64,000 nucleotides of DNA, from contig NZ_AP017655.1 in the NCBI RefSeq assembly GCF_002355855.1, forward strand, positions 372,001 through 436,000. Reading direction: 5' to 3'. Made by a program: the position numbers and the translations under genes. Origin of the DNA: Sphingobium cloacae. GTDB taxonomy: Bacteria > Pseudomonadota > Alphaproteobacteria > Sphingomonadales > Sphingomonadaceae. The notes below the pieces were generated by a model. It saw only the letters and a program-made list of their open reading frames with translations. It was not told the origin of the DNA and did no database searches. This document shows positions 8,405 to 17,065 of the stretch, one piece after another. Every line of letters begins with the position of its first letter. Position 1 is the first letter of the stretch.

Positions 8405-8476
8405 GCTTCTGCCGTCGTTTACGGGACCGGTAACATCGATCTCGCCGCGGTTGTTGTTCCAGGGTCCACGCTGTCG
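8405..8476 (-). pseudogene. TonB receptor fragment (paralogue remnant)
   Basis: About 24 codons on the minus strand read RQRGPWNNNRGEIDVTGPVN, matching the barrel segment AGSWNNYRGEIDITGPISKD of the adjacent receptor 2 at both protein and DNA level. Nothing else of a receptor flanks it. It lies just downstream of the receptor 2 stop and in the same orientation, so it is the scar of a former duplicated or recombined receptor gene. Confidence 0.65.
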
Positions 8477-8530
8477 GGACTGCTGTTCGCATGGTCCGCC
8501 ACAAAAACTTGGCGACGAACTATGGCACAA

Positions 8531-11044
8531 TCAAAAATTTCCCCGCAACGTCACGGTGAAACTTCGAGGCTGCCCATATTGGTTTGATCCGCCGACATTC
8601 CCGAACTTCGCCCAGTAACGCTTGTCGAGCAGATTATCGACATTAGCGGATAGCGACAGAGAGTCGCTCAATTTGTAGCCGGCACGCAGGCTGACCAGCG
8701 CATATCCTCCTTGTCTCAGGATCGCGGTGCCCCAGTCGCTGAAGAACGAAGATTGATAATTGAGGCCTCCTCCCACCGAAAGGCGGTTTAGCCGCGCTTG
8801 CGGCTGATAAGTGGCCCAGAGCTTTATAAGATGTCTGGGTGTCCCGGTATGGAAAATGGAACCTTCACGTTTCGTGGGATCGCCGGAACTGTCCCGGTCA
8901 TGGGTATATTCATTGTCATTGTAGGTATAGCCGGCCGCGATTTGCAGGTCCTGGACCAACTCGCCGCTGATATCGAATTCGATGCCCTGGCTGCGAACCT
9001 CGCCTCCGCTTATGGAAAAGCAAAAGCCATTGACGCATGGATGTTCCGGATCAGGGATCGCGCGATTGCGCTGTAATATCTTGTAGAATGCCAGCGACGC
9101 GTTCAGCGCACCTTCGAAGAACGCTCCCTTTATGCCCAGTTCATAGTTGGATCCGACGATGGGCTTGAGTCCACCCCCATCCCACGTGAGGCCATCCTGC
9201 GGCTGGAATACATCAGAATAGCTTGCGTAGAGCGATAGAGTCTCCGTGAGATCATAGGTTGCGCCTGCGTAGGGCGTAACCACGTCGGACTCTCTTTGCG
9301 AGGACGAGCCGAATGCCCAAACCGCATCAGGGTTGTACCGGCTTTCCCTTTTCCACCAACTCACACGTGAGCCCAAGATAAGCTTAAGCCTAGCAACAGG
9401 ATTCATCCGCAATGATCCGTAGATGCCGGACTGCTTGCTACTATATACTGGAGCCATGAATATAGCGGTGTTCAGGGGTGGTTCTTCTATAATATACGGA
9501 TTCCAATCGAATATGTTCATTGTACCGATTCTTCTTCCAGAAAGCATATTATAGCCTCCGCGCTGGGTTCTTGTCGTGGCGCCGAATATGAGTTCCTGTT
9601 TGCGTCCGAACAGCATGAACGGTCCATTGGCGAACACGTCGAAGCCTAGCTGCAGGCTGCGATAGTCCCGCATGGGCGTGCTGACGCCCCAATTCCCAAG
9701 CGCTGTCTGCGGATCTATCCCCAGTCTGACGTCTCCACTGATGCCGCCGCCATTCGAGTTGCTGAGACCACGCGTATAGTTCGCCAATGCGGTGATCTTC
9801 CACTCGCCGCTCAACCTCTGCTTCACCTCCGCGAATGCATATCTGTTACGGAAATTATAATATGTCCACGCGAGGCCAAGGTAAGTCGAGCGCGGTAGCC
9901 CGATATCAATTCCACCGCTGTAGAAGGGAATGTTCTGGCCACTCGGCCCATCGAGCCACTGATACGCACCCCCGATTGAGATCAGGGTGTCAGGTGTGAG
10001 ATCGCTCTCGACCACGCCGTAGATCGCGCTGCGCTTCTGGTGAACGACATCATAGAAATAATCGTTCTCCTGATAGGCTCCTGCGAGCCGTGCCCGCAAT
10101 CTTCCGTCCTTGCTGATGGGACCGGTAATATCTATCTCGCCGCGATAATTGTTCCACGACCCCGCGCTGATTGCAGCCGAGAGAGATGTATTCGCCAGCG
10201 GCCGTTTCCGGACGAGATTGATGGAGGCAGCCGGATTTCCGGCACCCTGGAATAGCCCATTCGGGCCACGGAGAACCTCGACGCGATCATACATGATCAT
10301 ATCGGGACTGGCCGTGGCATTTACGTCGTCATTGCCATTGTTGATGGGCACGCCATCCACAAGCAGCGAATCGATTTCGAATCCACGCGACGAATAGGAA
10401 GCGCGGTTTGCATCAAAAGACGTGACCGATATCCCGGTTGCTTGTCCGAGCGCTTCGGTTAGCGTCCGCAAATTCTGGTCTTCGAGACGTTGACGCGTGA
10501 TGACGCTCACAGACTGAGGAACATCACGCAAGGACTGTTCGGACTTGCCGATCGTGAGCGCGCTCGACGTGTAAGAACCCGTGCCTTCTGTGCGCGCCGG
10601 ACTGTTCGATGCGCTGAGTCCATTGCCGGAGCGTACGCCGCTGGCGTTGGCACCTTCCACCCGCACGGAACCAAGCTGAATGGCACCATCTGAAACACGC
10701 GGCGCGACTTCCATCGCCACCGTATTACGGTCTATCCAGCGCCAGGTCAGTCCCGTTCCGGCGAGCAGGCGGCTGAGCGCCTCGGCCGGGCTCAGCCTTC
10801 CGGATATAGCGGAGGAACGCTTGCCTTCGAGGAGGCTGGTTCCGGCGGTCACCTGCACGCCGGCCTGACGGCCGTATTCCGTGATCGCGCTGCGGAGCGT
10901 CTGCGCGGGGATCTCGAAATTGCGCGCTTCGTTCTCGCTCCTCTGCGCATGGGCGGGCATCGCCGCTAAGCCTCCTGGCACTGTCGCCAGTAATAAACTC
11001 ATATAGGTGGCAATTCCGCGCCCACCGAACCCCCGTTCGCGCAT
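8531..11044 (-). CDS. TonB-dependent siderophore receptor with STN domain (module 2)
   Basis: The receptor is about 837 residues: signal peptide ending GGLAAMPAHAQ, STN domain (FEIPAQTLRSAITEYGRQAG), plug (RDVPQSVSVITRQRLEDQNL, DRVEVLRGPNGLFQGAGNPA) and a barrel ending FTVTLRGNF. The ATG at 11044 is chosen over a start 51 bases upstream because AAGGAAGGATC precedes it and the signal peptide then begins properly (MRERGFGG). It resembles receptor 1 in layout but differs through the barrel, so a different ferric ligand is likely. It has its own ECF promoter and a degenerate Fur-like box, and lies downstream of its fecI and fecR. Confidence 0.9.
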   Translation of the reverse strand: MRERGFGGRGIATYMSLLLATVPGGLAAMPAHAQRSENEARNFEIPAQTLRSAITEYGRQAGVQVTAGTSLLEGKRSSAISGRLSPAEALSRLLAGTGLTWRWIDRNTVAMEVAPRVSDGAIQLGSVRVEGANASGVRSGNGLSASNSPARTEGTGSYTSSALTIGKSEQSLRDVPQSVSVITRQRLEDQNLRTLTEALGQATGISVTSFDANRASYSSRGFEIDSLLVDGVPINNGNDDVNATASPDMIMYDRVEVLRGPNGLFQGAGNPAASINLVRKRPLANTSLSAAISAGSWNNYRGEIDITGPISKDGRLRARLAGAYQENDYFYDVVHQKRSAIYGVVESDLTPDTLISIGGAYQWLDGPSGQNIPFYSGGIDIGLPRSTYLGLAWTYYNFRNRYAFAEVKQRLSGEWKITALANYTRGLSNSNGGGISGDVRLGIDPQTALGNWGVSTPMRDYRSLQLGFDVFANGPFMLFGRKQELIFGATTRTQRGGYNMLSGRRIGTMNIFDWNPYIIEEPPLNTAIFMAPVYSSKQSGIYGSLRMNPVARLKLILGSRVSWWKRESRYNPDAVWAFGSSSQRESDVVTPYAGATYDLTETLSLYASYSDVFQPQDGLTWDGGGLKPIVGSNYELGIKGAFFEGALNASLAFYKILQRNRAIPDPEHPCVNGFCFSISGGEVRSQGIEFDISGELVQDLQIAAGYTYNDNEYTHDRDSSGDPTKREGSIFHTGTPRHLIKLWATYQPQARLNRLSVGGGLNYQSSFFSDWGTAILRQGGYALVSLRAGYKLSDSLSLSANVDNLLDKRYWAKFGNVGGSNQYGQPRSFTVTLRGNF

Positions 11045-11072
11045 TTGTGATCCTTCCTTTCGCGGGGATCGT

Positions 11073-11089
11073 CTGCGAACGATTCCCAT
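11073..11089. promoter_or_regulatory. Fur-like box at receptor 2 (degenerate)
   Basis: CTGCGA-ACGAT-TCCCAT: the left half-site is good and the right one has one mismatch (TCCCA for TCGCA). It lies between promoter and start, as at receptors 1 and 3. Confidence 0.45.
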
Positions 11090-11104
11090 TAGCAACAGGG
11101 AACA

Positions 11105-11129
11105 GACGCGAGCGCGGCTGGATTTTTCA
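11105..11129 (-). promoter_or_regulatory. ECF sigma promoter, receptor 2
   Basis: Minus strand TGAAAAAT (11129-11122), 13 bp, CGTC (11108-11105). The -10 context GCGTCTGTT is shared with the module-2 fecR promoter only. Confidence 0.7.
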
Positions 11130-11160
11130 AAGTTGCCCGAAAAAAGTTCTGGAAGACGTC

Positions 11161-12135
11161 CTAACTGGCTGAAACAACGAGCAGATAGCGGGTGATACGG
11201 GTCACTTCGCCGCCATAGGGATGGACGATAGCGCGCAATGCCGCGGTCGGATCGCGGATGTCGTACACCCCCGTCACTGGCTTTTGTCCCAGGTCTCCGC
11301 CGCGCAGGACGATAATCCCGCGATGATAGCGACGGAGCTGCGCGACGACGTCGGCGACGCTCGCGCCGTCAACCATGATGAGGCCGTCCCTCCAAGGCGC
11401 TATGCGAGATGTCGGGACGTGGTCTCGCACCAGCCTGCCGGAGGCAGCGTCGATGCGCGCATGGTCGCCGGGTGTAAGAAAGCTCGCCTCCGCAGCGCCC
11501 TTTCGCTCTATCTTCACCTTTCCGCGTTGGACCGCAACGTCGACGGCACCATGGCCAAGGCGAACGTCGAATGCCGTGCCGACGACAGTGACGTCGACGC
11601 CGCCGGCATTGACGACAAAGGGCCGGGCTTTGTTCGGGGCAATGTCGAAGAAGGCCTGGCCGGTGCGCAAAGCGATGCGTCGGCTGTCGCGGCTATAGTC
11701 GACATTGATGGCGCTGGCGGTGTCGAGATGCACGGTTGAGCCGTCCGCCAGCGTGATCTTGCGCACTTCCCCGGTCGCGGTGGCTTGGTCGGCGCGCAAC
11801 GGGAGCCCAAGCGGCGACATGACGACAAGGGTGGCCGAAGCGGCGGCGGCGAAGCCGCCGAGCATTAGCCGACGGCGGGTCGGCGTCCGTTTGCGATGGG
11901 CAGAATTGTGCTGCCGCACGGCTTCGGCGCGAGGCTGTGTGGCATGGACGGATGGAACCGCATTCATCAGTTTCCATGTCTTTTGCGCCTTGCGCCAGGC
12001 ACGGGCGTGCGCCTCGCTTCGCGCTATCCAGGCATCGAGTTCGGCCTGGTCATTTGGGTCGGGCTTGGCGCCGTGCATTCTGATGGACCAGTCTAATGCC
12101 TCGTCCCAGATGCGGGGATCTTCTTCGCTACTCAT
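11161..12135 (-). CDS. fecR: FecR-type regulator (module 2)
   Basis: The protein of about 324 residues has a DUF4880-like sigma-binding N-terminus (DEALDWSIRMHGAKPDPNDQ, DAWIARSEAHARAWRKAQ), a membrane segment near LMLGGFAAAASATLVVMSPL, a FecR domain (LADGSTVHLDTASAINVDYS, VVGTAFDVRLG) and a C-terminal DUF4974-like domain (GASVADVVAQLRRYHRG). An upstream ATG at 12180 is excluded because the promoter -10 element lies at 12174-12177, so translation must begin downstream; the ATG at 12135 behind CAGGGGCC fits. A twin-Arg-like RRR precedes the hydrophobic stretch, but there is no other sign of Tat export. Confidence 0.9.
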   Translation of the reverse strand: MSSEEDPRIWDEALDWSIRMHGAKPDPNDQAELDAWIARSEAHARAWRKAQKTWKLMNAVPSVHATQPRAEAVRQHNSAHRKRTPTRRRLMLGGFAAAASATLVVMSPLGLPLRADQATATGEVRKITLADGSTVHLDTASAINVDYSRDSRRIALRTGQAFFDIAPNKARPFVVNAGGVDVTVVGTAFDVRLGHGAVDVAVQRGKVKIERKGAAEASFLTPGDHARIDAASGRLVRDHVPTSRIAPWRDGLIMVDGASVADVVAQLRRYHRGIIVLRGGDLGQKPVTGVYDIRDPTAALRAIVHPYGGEVTRITRYLLVVSAS

Positions 12136-12173
12136 GGTCGGCCCCTGTCGAGGTGGTCCGTCTATGGGCAACA

Positions 12174-12198
12174 GACGCATGGAGACGGCCGATTTTCA
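12174..12198 (-). promoter_or_regulatory. ECF sigma promoter, fecR module 2
   Basis: Minus strand TGAAAATC (12198-12191), 13 bp, CGTC (12177-12174), with the module-2 signature GCGTCTGTT around the -10 element. Confidence 0.7.
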
Positions 12199-12216
12199 TT
12201 TTGCGTGCGTGCGAAC

Positions 12217-12738
12217 TCATGCCTCGTCGTCCGAAATCGCATTTGCGCAGTGGGTTACCGCCTGTTTGATGAGGAGGTGAACGAGGCCGACGGAGATGTG
12301 CATGCGGGCGGCGATGTCCTGCATGGTGACGCCGTGATAGTTATAGAGCTCGAATATGGTGCGAGTGCGCTCAGGCAGTGCCGATAGCGCGGTTTCGACC
12401 GCGCGCAACTCGTCTCGGTCGAGCGCATGCTGTTCGGGCGAGGGCAGGGGGCTCGCCACCGTTTCGGCATCTGGATCGCCTGGCGCTTCGATAGTTTCGC
12501 TAGTGCGCTGCTTGCGAAGGAAGTCGATCGCGAGGTTACGGACGATGCGATAGAGATAGCCGACGGGATGGGTTACCAGTCGGGACCGTTCCTGATCGGG
12601 CGGTCGGTTGAAGCGCAGCCATGCTTCCTGCACGATATCTTCCGCGTTTCCGCGGTCGCCGACAAGCGCCGTCGCGGACTCCACCAGTGTCGCGCGGTGG
12701 GCGTGCCAGATCTCGAGTTTTCGCGCGTCGTGTCGCAT
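12217..12738 (-). CDS. fecI: FecI-family ECF sigma factor (module 2)
   Basis: The 173-residue ECF factor has region 2 (AHRATLVESATALVGDRGNA, then EDIVQEAWLRFN and YLYRIVRNLAIDFLRKQR) and region 4 (LPERTRTIFELYNYHGVTMQ, DIAARMHISVGLVHLLI). The ATG at 12738 is the only in-frame start. A Fur-like box lies about 80 bp upstream. It heads the module-2 unit fecI-fecR-receptor on the minus strand and should read the GCGTCTGTT-type promoters at 12174 and 11105. Confidence 0.9.
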   Translation of the reverse strand: MRHDARKLEIWHAHRATLVESATALVGDRGNAEDIVQEAWLRFNRPPDQERSRLVTHPVGYLYRIVRNLAIDFLRKQRTSETIEAPGDPDAETVASPLPSPEQHALDRDELRAVETALSALPERTRTIFELYNYHGVTMQDIAARMHISVGLVHLLIKQAVTHCANAISDDEA

Positions 12739-12816
12739 GTGCCAGTACCGTCTCTCGTTCCGCCGATAACGGATCGACGTGCTTCGTCTCAGCAGAGAGT
12801 GAGTTATCTAGCGAAG

Positions 12817-12833
12817 ATGCGAATCGTTCTCAA
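12817..12833. promoter_or_regulatory. Fur-like box, fecI module 2
   Basis: ATGCGA-ATCGT-TCTCAA: the same 6-5-6 inverted-repeat arrangement with minor mismatches, upstream of the module-2 sigma gene. Confidence 0.55.
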
Positions 12834-12869
12834 GCATCGCCCCGCACGCGCTGCGGCCAGTTTGTCGGC

Positions 12870-13274
12870 TTACGGTTCAATCCTCTGGGCAGGACGGCTG
12901 ATGATCCAACCGGCACAGCATAGCAGCGCAAAAGCTACTGCGAGCGCAAGCACTGCGTCGGGGTGCGCACCAAGGAGAAACAGCGCGTAGCCGAGCGCGA
13001 TGCCGCCACATGCGGCGACCTTGGCATGGCGGGGGATGGCACGCTGCTCTCGCCACATCCGCAGCGAAGGCCCGAACCGCGGGTGGTCGAGAAGCCAGAC
13101 TTCGAGGCGCGGAGAGGATCGTGCAAAGCAGCCCGCGGCGAGGATAAGGAAGATCGTCGTGGGCATCAGCGGTAGGAGTGCGCCGATAAAGCCGAGGCCG
13201 ACACAAAGAATTCCTCCTGCGAGCCAGGCGAGGCGAAGGTGGCGCCCTCGTTCGGGTTCAGGCAAGTCTTGCAT
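12870..13274 (-). CDS. DUF454 (YbaN-family) inner-membrane protein
   Basis: The 134-residue protein has three to four hydrophobic helices: LAWLAGGILCVGLGFIGALL, PTTIFLILAAGCFARSSPRL, KVAACGGIALGYALFLLGAH and VLALAVAFALLCCAGWII. The block LLPLMPTTIFLILAAGCFAR followed by a DHPRFGP motif is characteristic of DUF454/YbaN. Its biochemical role is unknown, but the family is often found beside heme-uptake and heme oxygenase genes. Here its start overlaps the heme oxygenase stop by 17 bp, so the two are translationally coupled at the end of an operon led by a Fur-like box. Confidence 0.85.
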   Translation of the reverse strand: MQDLPEPERGRHLRLAWLAGGILCVGLGFIGALLPLMPTTIFLILAAGCFARSSPRLEVWLLDHPRFGPSLRMWREQRAIPRHAKVAACGGIALGYALFLLGAHPDAVLALAVAFALLCCAGWIISRPAQRIEP

Positions 13275-13848
13275 CGACCAGTGACTGCACGCGTGCGAAC
13301 GCAGCCTGCGCGCCGATCGTTGCCGATTGCCTGTCCTCGGCAGTCAGGTCGATTGCGCCCACTGCCTCGGTGAAGGCGCGCCATTTGGCCGCCGGGCCCT
13401 CGGGCGCCGGTGCGAGGTGGCGGGCGCCATGGTTGTCAGACAGCCCGAGCTTGGCGGCTTCCTTGCGTAGCACCGCCGTACCCAGATTCGAGCCTTCGGC
13501 AACGTAGAGCCATCCCAGGGCCTTTGGCATATCTGCAGAAATCCCTGCCGCGAATGCGGGTGGGTCATCGACCTCTGGAATATCCAGGCCGAGGTCCTGC
13601 AAATCCGCCGCTATCAGATTCAGTCTGCGCCGTCCGGCAAGATCGGGCAGCACAGCGGGAAGTGCGGGATCGTCATAAAGCGCGTCGATGTCGCGATGGA
13701 ACAGATACTGCAGTGTGGCGAACCGGCCGTAGCCGGCCAGCGTATCGAAGGCTGCGGCAGCCCTGATCGACGCATCCAGATGCTCGTGCGCTTTGCGCGT
13801 CACCGCCCGCAGGGCCTTGATCAGGGACGCTTCATTCAGGCCGGTCAT
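13258..13848 (-). CDS. biliverdin-producing heme oxygenase
   Basis: The 196-residue all-helical protein fits the bacterial heme oxygenase family, which opens heme to biliverdin, CO and Fe(II), either for iron release or for bilin supply to a bacteriophytochrome. The N-terminal AVTRKAHEHLD carries the candidate proximal His (residue 21 or 23), and the distal-helix motif GWLYVAEGSNLGTAVL is a strong family marker. No phytochrome gene is near; the setting between iron-uptake modules and the overlap with DUF454 favour an iron-salvage role. It lies downstream of the broken methyltransferase gene in the same orientation. Confidence 0.85.
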   Translation of the reverse strand: MTGLNEASLIKALRAVTRKAHEHLDASIRAAAAFDTLAGYGRFATLQYLFHRDIDALYDDPALPAVLPDLAGRRRLNLIAADLQDLGLDIPEVDDPPAFAAGISADMPKALGWLYVAEGSNLGTAVLRKEAAKLGLSDNHGARHLAPAPEGPAAKWRAFTEAVGAIDLTAEDRQSATIGAQAAFARVQSLVDARLA

Positions 13849-13893
13849 TTACACGCTTTCTTATGGATAGAGGGTGTCGTCCCGAAGGAGGGC

Positions 13894-14757
13894 TCAATTG
13901 TCGGGGTTTCGCGCCGTGACGATCCAGGAGGCGCCGTCGATCATCACCGAATGCTCACCCGGTTTCGTGGCAAAGGCTGCCCGCACGGCGTCGGCCGCCC
14001 GCGTGCGGATATCGCCGGGCTGATCGGCGAGGAGGCGGGCGAGTTGACCAACTTCAAGAGCCATGGCCAAGGCATCGTCGATCGCCGCCTCGCGCGTCTC
14101 ACCCGGGCCGAATGGAATGGCATGATCGGCCGCATCGATGCCGATGTCGGCAAAACCGGCTCCACCCAGAATCCGGGTCAGGCGGTCCCGATCGCTGAAG
14201 GAGAAGGGGCCGGGAGCCTCAGGGTGCGGCCGCGGCGGTAGCGGCACGATGTCTTTCACGGCGTCGAGCGGCAGGCGTCCCCAATCATTCTCCTGCGCTG
14301 TCCGCCAGCAGACGAAAGCGAGCCGACCGCCAGGTTTGAGGGCCCGCCGCAAATGGCGGAACGCGCCTACAGGGTCGTCAAAGAACATCACGCCAAAGCG
14401 CGAGAACAGAAGATCGAACGTCCCGTCGTCGAGCGGAGCGGTGGCCGCGTCCGCAAGGCGAAATGAGACGGGCGCGTGCCTGGGAGCAAACTCCCGCGCC
14501 TTCGCGATAAGCGGCGTGGAGATGTCGATCCCGAGGACATGACCAGCCGGTGTCACGCGATCGGCGAGCGCGAAGCTCGTCGCCCCGGCGCCGCAGCCGA
14601 TATCGAGCACCTGTTCGCCTTAGACGGGCGCGGCTGCCGCGATCGCGGCATCGCCGAAGAGTTTCAGCATGGCATCGAGGCGAACCTGATTGGCAACCCA
14701 ACGGTCGCCATTCGCGCCATTCCAGTCAGCGGCCTGGTCGACATTTCGCTGCGACAT
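13894..14757 (-). pseudogene. SAM-dependent class I methyltransferase, in-frame nonsense codon
   Basis: From the ATG at 14757 (behind AAGGAG) the frame reads QAADWNGANGDRWVANQVRL and then meets TAA at 14620-14622 in the sequence APV-stop-GEQVLDIGCGAG. The rest of the protein is intact: SAM-binding motif I VLDIGCGAGATSFALADRV, GIDISTPLI, LLFSRFGVMFFDDP and a C-terminal lid. So a single nonsense change splits a normal protein of about 285 residues. A GTG at 14610 could restart translation but would lose the N-terminal cap. The substrate is unknown. It heads the heme oxygenase-DUF454 operon and sits directly behind a perfect Fur-like box. Confidence 0.8.
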
Positions 14758-14769
14758 GCGATCTCCTTA

Positions 14770-14786
14770 TTGCGAACTATTCGCAA
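14770..14786. promoter_or_regulatory. Fur-like box, methyltransferase-heme oxygenase operon
   Basis: TTGCGA-ACTAT-TCGCAA, perfect half-sites, immediately upstream of the ribosome-binding site of the minus-strand operon and within the divergent spacer to the plus-strand gene at 14846, so it could govern both directions. Confidence 0.7.
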
Positions 14787-14845
14787 ATATGATAGATCGG
14801 GAGAATAAGGCAAGGGGAGAAGCGACCCGAAGGAGATGATGCCCC

Positions 14846-15532
14846 ATGAATGCGCAACGCGACCGTTCGATGTTGACCAGCCTCCCCGCCATCGCAACGA
14901 TGCTTCTGGGGCTCATGCTGCTCGTCCTCGCCGTCCTGCGTTGGCGCGACAATGGTTGGGGCGCTCTGGTCTGGCTCGTGGTCTTCATCCTGATGTGCGT
15001 GATCCGCACTCCCCACAGCATGCGTAATCGCGCCAACGTCGTGATCGAGGCCCGAAAGGATGCCGCTGAAATCGTGCTGCTCGCAGCCATGTTCCTCGCG
15101 ATGATGGGACTGCCGCTGATTCAGCTTGCGACGGGTCTGTTCGACTTCGCCGATTATGCGTTGCCGGATTGGGCGACCGTGATCGGCGCGCTGGCGCAGA
15201 TTCCATTCCTCTGGCTGTTCTGGCGCAGCCACGCCGATCTGGGACGCAACTGGAGCCCGGGACTGGAAGTCCACGACTCGCACGAGTTGGTGACCAATGG
15301 CATTTATGCCCGTATCCGCCATCCCATGTATGCGGCGATCTGGATTGCGACGCTGGCGCAGCCGCTGCTCATCCACAACTGGATCGCGGGCTTTCTCGTC
15401 GTACCGGCCTTTGCCGCGATGTGGTTCATCCGGGTGCCCAACGAGGAAGCGATGATGCGCCAGCGGTTCGGTGACGCGTGGGACGCCTATTGCGCGCGGG
15501 CCGGCCGGTTGCTTCCGAGGCGAGCGTCATGA
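14846..15532 (+). CDS. isoprenylcysteine carboxyl methyltransferase-like membrane protein
   Basis: The 228-residue integral membrane protein has about five hydrophobic helices and the ICMT/PEMT-type C-terminal signature: DSHELVTNGIYARIRHPMYA followed by EEAMMRQRFGDAWDAYCARA, which binds SAM at the membrane face. In bacteria this family methylates unknown lipophilic substrates; protein prenylation is not implied. The ATG at 14846 lies downstream of a GGAG stretch. The stop overlaps the next start (ATGA at 15529), and a third gene overlaps likewise, so 14846-16937 is one three-gene operon, divergent from the heme oxygenase operon. Confidence 0.8.
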   Translation: MNAQRDRSMLTSLPAIATMLLGLMLLVLAVLRWRDNGWGALVWLVVFILMCVIRTPHSMRNRANVVIEARKDAAEIVLLAAMFLAMMGLPLIQLATGLFDFADYALPDWATVIGALAQIPFLWLFWRSHADLGRNWSPGLEVHDSHELVTNGIYARIRHPMYAAIWIATLAQPLLIHNWIAGFLVVPAFAAMWFIRVPNEEAMMRQRFGDAWDAYCARAGRLLPRRAS

Positions 15533-15930
15533 CCATCTACGTGAGAATTCCAGCCGACCAACCGTCTCACCAATTGCGGGAAGTCGTGGCGGCCGCCGCA
15601 CGCTGCTGGCGCTCCGCGCGTGATGCCGGCGCGCCGGTGCAGCAAAGGCTCTATGCGATGCTGGCGCCGCGCGATTTCGATATGCTGGCGCCCGTGTTCG
15701 ACAGTCTGATGCGCCTTTGCGAGGCGTCGCTCGGGCGGCCTGTCGCCGCTGGTGGTCCGGCTCTCTCGGACGATGAGCGCTTGCTCGTCGGGCTCCTCGA
15801 TGGATCGAAGGTCCGCACCACTTGTGTCGAATGCGCTGACGGCATCGCGTCGGCATTCGACTGCGCGATCCGGTCGACCCGGATCATGCTGACGAACCCC
15901 ATTACAATATTGGCGGGTTCGAAGGCATGA
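15529..15930 (+). CDS. conserved protein of unknown function
   Basis: The 133-residue soluble protein starts MTIYVRIPADQPSHQLREVV. It has no signal peptide or membrane segment and no family that I recognise. Two Cys residues near TTCVECADG could be metal-binding or redox. Its ATG overlaps the stop of the membrane methyltransferase, and its own stop overlaps the start of the PNPOx-like gene, so it is translated as part of that operon. Confidence 0.65.
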   Translation: MTIYVRIPADQPSHQLREVVAAAARCWRSARDAGAPVQQRLYAMLAPRDFDMLAPVFDSLMRLCEASLGRPVAAGGPALSDDERLLVGLLDGSKVRTTCVECADGIASAFDCAIRSTRIMLTNPITILAGSKA

Positions 15931-16937
15931 CAATCGACATGATCGAGACGATCGCCGACCTGGAAGGGGTTGTAGGCAAGACGCCGCCGCCGATGCATCT
16001 CAAAGTGATCCACCATCTCGACCAGGGCGCCTTGCGCTGGATCGCACAGTCCCCGTTGATGTTCGCGACGTTCGGCTCGAGCGCCGGCATCGGCGTCACC
16101 CTTGGGGGTGATGTGCCAGGCTTCGTCAGTGGAACGACGCATGAACTGAGGATACCGCTCGACGCCTTCGATGATCCGCGGCTGGCCGTGGCGGAGGCCG
16201 CATTCGGTTCTCTGTTCCTCGTGCCGGGCATTGGAGAGACGCTGCGGGTGAACGGGCGGGTGAAGGCCATCGAGAGTGGTCATGTCCATGTCGCGATAGA
16301 GGAATGCTACGGCCATTGCGCCAAGGCCCTGATTCGCTCCGATTTCTGGAATGGAGGGCCTGTCGAGGCGCCTGAGATTCTTGGCGATTTCGTCGCCGCC
16401 TGCCGGTTCATGGGCCTCGCGACGAACGGGTCCGAAGGACGCGCTGACCTCAGTCCCAAGGGCGATCCCGCCGGCTGCATGGCGCAGCTTGACGGTGATC
16501 ATCTGTGGTTCGCGGATCGGCCGGGCAATCGCCGCGTCGACAGTTTCCGCAATCTCATCGAACAGCGGAATATGGCTTTGATCCTGCTGGTCCCCGGCTC
16601 GACCAGCGTCGCTGTCCTGCGTGGTCGTGCCACTCTCACGACGGACGAGGCGGCCCGAAAGCGCTTCGTGGTCAAGGACAAGCTGCCACTGCTTGCGATC
16701 GGGGTTGAGGTGGAGGGGACCGCGCTTCAGTCCAGCGCAGCCCTCTCACGCGCGCGCCTTTGGCCCGTGCATGCCACAAGCGATATCGATCCGGCCAAAT
16801 TGTTCATTGAGCATATCAAGCTCAACAAGGTGGGTGGGATCGGCGCTGTGCTGGCCCGTGCCAGCCTTTCCGTGCCGGGCATGACCGGGTTGGTCAAGAA
16901 GGGGCTCGACAAGGACTATCGGGACAATCTCTATTGA
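15927..16937 (+). CDS. pyridoxamine 5'-phosphate oxidase-family (split-barrel flavin) protein
   Basis: The 336-residue protein contains a flavin-binding split-barrel region in its C-terminal half: FMGLATNGSEGRADLSPKGD and DRPGNRRVDSFRNLIEQRNM with GRATLTTDE are typical of PNPOx-like proteins (DUF/MSMEG_1061 type) that reduce or oxidise small substrates with FMN. The N-terminal half repeats a related pattern less clearly (PRLAVAEAAFGSLFLVPGIG, LRVNGRVKAI), suggesting an internal duplication with one degenerate barrel. Overlapping start and stop codons couple it to the two genes upstream. The substrate is unknown. Confidence 0.75.
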   Translation: MTIDMIETIADLEGVVGKTPPPMHLKVIHHLDQGALRWIAQSPLMFATFGSSAGIGVTLGGDVPGFVSGTTHELRIPLDAFDDPRLAVAEAAFGSLFLVPGIGETLRVNGRVKAIESGHVHVAIEECYGHCAKALIRSDFWNGGPVEAPEILGDFVAACRFMGLATNGSEGRADLSPKGDPAGCMAQLDGDHLWFADRPGNRRVDSFRNLIEQRNMALILLVPGSTSVAVLRGRATLTTDEAARKRFVVKDKLPLLAIGVEVEGTALQSSAALSRARLWPVHATSDIDPAKLFIEHIKLNKVGGIGAVLARASLSVPGMTGLVKKGLDKDYRDNLY

Positions 16938-17065
16938 GCCTTCATGCAGGTCTTTCGCTTCAGACCTCCCATCGCGGCGAAGCGCGATCCACAACGGCGA
17001 TTTGCTTGCCAAGACGAGATTTGGTGCCGCAGCGATCAAGCAAAGTGCAAGTTTACGGCGGTTAC

